Below are positions 59,700-64,000 of a stretch of DNA of 64,000 nucleotides, piece after piece. The stretch comes from Theropithecus gelada (taxonomy: Eukaryota > Chordata > Mammalia > Primates > Cercopithecidae). A model generated the notes under the pieces. That model worked only from the letters and a program-made list of their open reading frames with translations, ran no database searches and was not told where the DNA came from. The stretch spans positions 47,697,712-47,761,711 of the forward strand of contig NC_037682.1 in NCBI RefSeq assembly GCF_003255815.1, in the 5' to 3' direction. The position numbers and the translations under genes were made by a program. Numbering within the stretch: position 1 is the first letter of the stretch; each line of letters opens with the position of its first letter.

Positions 59700-61120
59700 G
59701 GGAGCGGCCGCCAGGGGGAGTTGGCGCCGGGGAGGGGGGCGCGCGGCCTCTTCCCCCCTCCCCCCAGCCGTCGGGGGGAACAGAGGTCCGCGGCTCTGGC
59801 CACCCCAACGAGCGAGCCAAGCCTCTCTGGGCGCTTTCTGTTGGGTGCCGGTCCAGGGGAGTGTGAGGGATCCCAGGGGTCTCTAGGCGCCAGATGTGGG
59901 AGGGAGCTGGTCCGGCAGCGGAGGAGGCAAAGGAGGAAAGAAGGGAGGGAGAAAGGGAGGGAGAGAGGGAGGGAGAAAGAGGGAGGGGGGCGGGCTCAGC
60001 GGTGAGCCCCCGGAGGAGGGGAAAGAGGGTTGGGGGGCCGGTCTCCCGTTCCCATCTCCGCGGGAAAATGGAGAAATGGGCACAAAGCTTTTGGGGGGAA
60101 GGTCAGCCGCTCCCAGGGCCGGACTAGAGGCCAGCCCCCGGGAGGGGGAGGGGAGGAGACCCGGCCGGGAAATTCGCCCTCCTCTGTGCGGTGGTCGCCG
60201 CGGCGCGCTCTCGGCGCGGGGTAGATGGATGCCGCCTGCCTTCCTCCCTGCGTGGCCGGGCTGCAGCTCGGGACGCAGGGCGGGCTCCGGCCCCCTCCCT
60301 CTCTCCTTGCTTGGCTGCCTGCTCCCCCCGGCGGCGGGCCCGCCTGCCCGCCCGCCCTCCTCGTTCTTTCTCCCCGCCTCCTGGAGATGGCGGGCCCCCT
60401 GGGCAGGGGCACCCGGGGTGTTTCTCGTGCGGCTAACGCCGAGCGCTGCTCTCGGTGCGCCCGGGCTCCAGCTGGGGCTCCGCTGGGCTGCGCTGGGACT
60501 CGGGCTCCCGCGGCGGTGCTGAAGGGACAGCTCCCGGCGGTCGCGGAGCTGCGCGGGGCCAGGCGGGGGTTCTCCCGGCTAGGTTTGGTTTGCGGGGCCG
60601 GCGGGCACTGGCTCCGGTGCCTCTGCGCCCCGCACTCCGCTGCTCGCTTCGGGCAGGCGGTGGGCGCTGCCGGCCGAGACGGGGGGCTGCGGAGGTCGGG
60701 CGGGGAGGCGGGGGTGGCGGGTCCGGGCGCGGCGAGGTGAGGCCGGCGAGGCCGGTAAGGCGAGGCGCGGAGCGGCCGCCGCCGCCGCCGCGACGCTGCT
60801 GCCGCCGGGGCTGCTGCTCCGCTAGCTGCTCGCCCGTCGCCTGCTCGCTCGCGCGGTCCGCGTCCAGCCCGCCGCTCTCCGGACACGGGCACACGGCGCG
60901 CGCAGCCGCACTCGCCCCCGGAGGAAGGCGCCGCGCTGGGTCCTAAAAAGCCCTGATTCCGCGCCCCCCTCCCAGCCCCGCACCAAGCCCGGCCTCCCTC
61001 AACCTCGGCGCTGGGGGCGCCCGCCCCGCGAGGCTCCTGCTGCTCCCGGGGGACCCGCCCACGCCCCGCCCTCGGGGAACGCCACTCCAGCGGCTGGGGC
61101 TCCGAGAGACGTCTGGGCCC
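59658..61120 (-). promoter_or_regulatory. KCNC1: KCNC1 CpG island, 5' leader and promoter region
   Basis: A dense CpG island runs from within exon 1 to about 61.1 kb. There is no clear TATA box. GC-box-like GGGGCGGG sits at 59986-59993, a purine/G-run tract at 59925-59995, and a GCC trinucleotide run near 60774-60791. I cannot place the transcription start. The 464-codon - strand frame through the island reflects low stop density in GC-rich DNA and is not called as a gene. Confidence 0.65.
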
Positions 61121-61351
61121 GCGCCCCCGGGTCAGACTGAGGTGAGAAGGGCGTTGGCACCCTCCCCTCGCCTTCCAAACCAGGGACCATCTGATCCCTG
61201 GTGAGACAAAGCTCTCCGGAGTTTTGTCATCAGAGACACCCTGGCCCGGACCAGTGCTGACCGCTCCAAGGAATCCTCTAATACCGACCCTTCCCGCGGA
61301 ACCTGGAGGCTCCATGTTCCTTCCATGGGTAATATCTTGCATGGACCCCAA

Positions 61352-61352
<1 letters not shown>

Positions 61353-61394
<42 letters not shown>
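61353..61394. repeat. (AC)21 microsatellite
   Basis: An uninterrupted AC run of 42 bases just upstream of the CpG island. Confidence 0.97.
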
Positions 61395-61395
<1 letters not shown>

Positions 61396-61686
61396 ACGTT
61401 ATCCTCTATGCCCTCCACTAACAATCAGTCCTGGACCCCTATTAACCCCTTTGGACTCCTTACTGACCCTGGGCCCTTTCCAGCTTCAGACAGAGGGAGT
61501 CTCCCATGAATGCCACATCCATCCAAGCTCGCTGACTCTCCCACACTAACCCTGGATCCCTAGGTGGAGATCCCTTATGAAAAGGGCCTTCTGCCCTCAG
61601 AGGTCAGAAGCAGCAACTGCTCGTAGTTTCCCTGAGCACTGACACCCCCACCCTGCACTTCCTAGGGCTTCAGCTGCCCTTGGTGA

Positions 61687-61752
61687 TTATGTCTGGGGGC
61701 TGGGAGGGAGGAGCTGGTGTTATGTCTGGGGGCTGGGTGGGAGCAGCTGCTT
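61687..61752. repeat. 33-bp tandem duplication
   Basis: Units 61687-61719 and 61720-61752 share TTATGTCTGGGGGCTGGG and diverge slightly towards their ends. Confidence 0.9.
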
Positions 61753-62725
61753 GCTGTGATTCCTCCAGCTTCACAGTTGGTCCTGGGGGTGGGAGTTTCA
61801 GTTTGAACCTCAAAGCCTTCCTGGCCCATGCCTGCTGCTAGTGCCTCGGTTTACTCAGTAGAGCAATCACTCCTTTACTCCTTACTTGTTTCATGATCCG
61901 TCCCAGGCACAAGGACACAAGAGATGTATCAGACCCAGCCTCTGGCCTCGAGAAGCTCCCAACCTTCTGGGGAGGTGGCCAGGCGGGCCTAGGCATGACT
62001 GGGGAGGTCAGGCCCGGCTCCAGGGGTGGCTGGGCTGGGAAAGAGGCTTATTGATCCCAGCTCAAACCAATCGAACACAGGATGGCTGGGCAAAGGGCGA
62101 TTTAATTAAGAAGATACAAGGCTCTGATTACCTGCTGGCACTTTCTAACTGTGCAGACAGCTGTCCCTCCACCCTGACCCACAGATGCTGTCGTGAGCCT
62201 GGGGACAAAGCTGTGCCACAGACATCGCTCTCCTTACTTGGTCAGGGGAATCCCAATCTAGCCACAGGAAAATCTGTGTGTGGTGGGTAAAAGACTTGGA
62301 GGAGTGGAGAGGGGCAGGGCAAGGATTGACAGATGGTAATAGGACAAGGGGAGAGACAGAGAGGCAAATTAAGTCAGAAACACAGGCAGAGTTGGGTGGA
62401 GACAAAGAGAGGGTTGGAGTTTGGGGCCTGCATGGCACCTCCTCCTTCCAGATATTGATCTGTGTGATTCCTCTAAATAGGAGCTGTTTCCCCTTCAATC
62501 TCAGAGTAATGCAGGGATGAGAGTGTTTTTGATTGTCCCTTTCACCCTGACCAGTGTGAGTTCCCATCTCCTAACCACAAGGAAGCCTGGCCTGGTGTGG
62601 ACCAGCCTGGCCCATATTCAGATCCCCAAGATATAGGTTCTCAGAAAATTCTGTCCCAACATTGGTAGAAGATGAAATAGACATGGAGAATCCAGAAGGA
62701 AGGGAAAAAGGTGGACACAGAGGCA

Positions 62726-62726
<1 letters not shown>

Positions 62727-62778
<52 letters not shown>
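62727..62778. repeat. (AC)26 microsatellite
   Basis: An uninterrupted AC run of about 52 bases, the longest in the window. Confidence 0.97.
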
Positions 62779-62782
<4 letters not shown>

Positions 62783-64000
62783 CTGGGAGAAATCAAGATG
62801 AGGAGAGACAAGAAAGCAGCCTCTCCAAACCTTCCTTTCTTTCTAGCCAGATGTCCAGCTCCTCTTCTCACCCAAGAAACCTTCTGAGATTCTACTAGCC
62901 ATAGGGTTCCAGGACTTCACCTCTTTCCTCACCTGCAGAACCACATGGGATCAGACTATGGCTCCTGATCTTCTCCGTAGCTCATCTGATCTCCATAAAA
63001 AGACCATCAGCTCCTCCAGGGCTTTTTGTTTGCTTCTCTCCAGAGTGCCCAGAACACAGTAGATCCTCACTTAGTTCCAGATGATTTGAGAAAGGCTAGG
63101 AGAGAGGCTGGGATCCTAGAACCCAAGTGGCAGAGACTGTGGGAGTATGGAGCCCCTAATGGAGACCAAGTCAGGAGAAGGGACTTACCCAGGGTCTTCT
63201 AGGGAATCGGTGCAGGGCTCCATCACTACCCCATGGCGAATACTAAGGAGGGCTGCAGTGTGACCCAGGCAGTTGAGGAGGGTCACAGAGAGACAGAGAG
63301 AAACAAGGGGCTCCTGGTAGGTGGACGGTTGGGTGATTAGGGGCTCTGGACGGTGTGTTAGCAAGAGGGAGGTAGGCCAGAGTTGGAGGCAGAAGGAATG
63401 TGAAAGGGTATTCATTGCACCCTAAAGCCCATTACACCCTAAAATCCCCCAAGAGATAAGCAGAGAAAACTCAGACACAGGAGCTCCCCCGCAGGAGAGG
63501 GTAGCTGTTTCCAAGGTGCCCCACACTGTTCCACCTTAGGATTTCCACTTTGATCCCTGATAACACACCCCCAGCCCAGGCCCCAAAGAATGGCCCCCCT
63601 TGTGTATCCTGAACAGGACATCAAACTTTTTTCTCTCACTTCCCCTTCACACTGGGAGAATGCTAGCATTTGCAGACAGCCTAGGAAAACCAAGAAGACA
63701 AAACAGAAGAAATCAACAAAAAACAAAAACCAGAAAACGGAAGTAGAGGGTGTAGGGGGAAGTAAAAGGAGGAATTACTAACCAATCCCTAGCTTCTCAC
63801 CCACAAATACTAACCACAGACCCCCAGCTAGACTGAAAACCTCACTCCTTTTCCACTCTGGAGCAGTGCCTCCTATTTGCAGCCATTTACCCCTCCCTTG
63901 CAGAAGAAAGCTTGTGGTCTGGTGCCAGAGGGTCTTTGGTAGCTGGGGCTGGTGGGGGTGGGAGCAGTGAATTACTGGTGGGGTGGTATGTTCAGTGGCT

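Larger units (their letters stand above)
61121..64000. other. Region upstream of KCNC1
   Basis: No gene was found. It contains (AC)n at 61353-61394 and 62727-62778, a 33-bp tandem duplication (61687-61752), and otherwise unique sequence with no splice-bounded ORF. It could hold distal KCNC1 control sequence, but nothing specific is readable. Confidence 0.6.

Noticed and set aside
59322..60005. 227-codon + strand frame opposite KCNC1 exon 1
   Set aside because: It is a shadow of the conserved exon 1 codons on the other strand, extended by GC-rich leader sequence, with no splice or domain support.
59996..61390. 464-codon open frame on - upstream of KCNC1
   Set aside because: It runs through CpG-island DNA where stops are rare, begins in a (GT)n microsatellite (Met-Cys-Val-Cys repeats), shows no domain, and is Arg/Pro/Ala-rich as expected of chance GC-rich frames.
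55060..62778. Regularly spaced AC repeats as a CRISPR-like array
   Set aside because: These are ordinary dinucleotide microsatellites in vertebrate DNA with no spacer-repeat structure.

Overview
The window is primate nuclear DNA. Alu elements are present and are primate-specific. Protein-coding sequence is split into exons with GT/AG borders, and MIR, L2, L1 and Tigger fossils fill the introns. It matches the human 11p15.1 interval that holds the tail of SERGEF and the whole coding part of KCNC1, read in the reverse orientation. I cannot tell from sequence alone whether it is human or another primate. A single N sits at 32089.

Layout. 1-7577 is the last intron of SERGEF on the + strand, with old repeats only. 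7578-7906 is the SERGEF terminal coding exon, with its poly(A) signal at 7919-7924. About 7.94-12.93 kb lies between the two genes. It holds a decayed ORF island (9424-10306), an exon-like block (8617-8733) and a well-formed 3'-terminal exon candidate (from 12706) whose poly(A) signal faces that of KCNC1. From about 12.93 kb to 60 kb the - strand carries KCNC1 (voltage-gated potassium channel Kv3.1). Its order along - is: CpG island and leader (about 61.0-59.66 kb), exon 1 (59657-59088), a 34.8 kb intron, exon 2 (24331-23398), exon 3 (16537-16349), exon 4 (14311-14247) and a 3'UTR to about 12.93 kb.

The borders I read give both known channel forms exactly. Reading through the exon 2 donor gives a 511-residue protein (Kv3.1a). 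Splicing on to exons 3 and 4 gives 585 residues (Kv3.1b). Every exon joins in frame, and all the expected channel features are intact: T1 domain with its zinc ligands, six S4 charges, the TTLGYGD filter and the PVP hinge. A strong poly(A) signal at 18179-18184 suggests that Kv3.1a has its own 3'UTR of about 5 kb. The two genes are convergent, tail to tail.

The large intron is mostly unique sequence with many MIR and L2 fragments, a nearly end-to-end but inactivated Tigger1 DNA transposon (35600-37974), microsatellites and several diverged minisatellites. Nothing resembles a new enzymatic or defence system. The points most worth a second look are the possible extra + strand exons between SERGEF and KCNC1, the facing poly(A) signals, the upstream ORFs at the KCNC1 start, a long E-box hairpin near 18.1 kb, and a 42-bp minisatellite.
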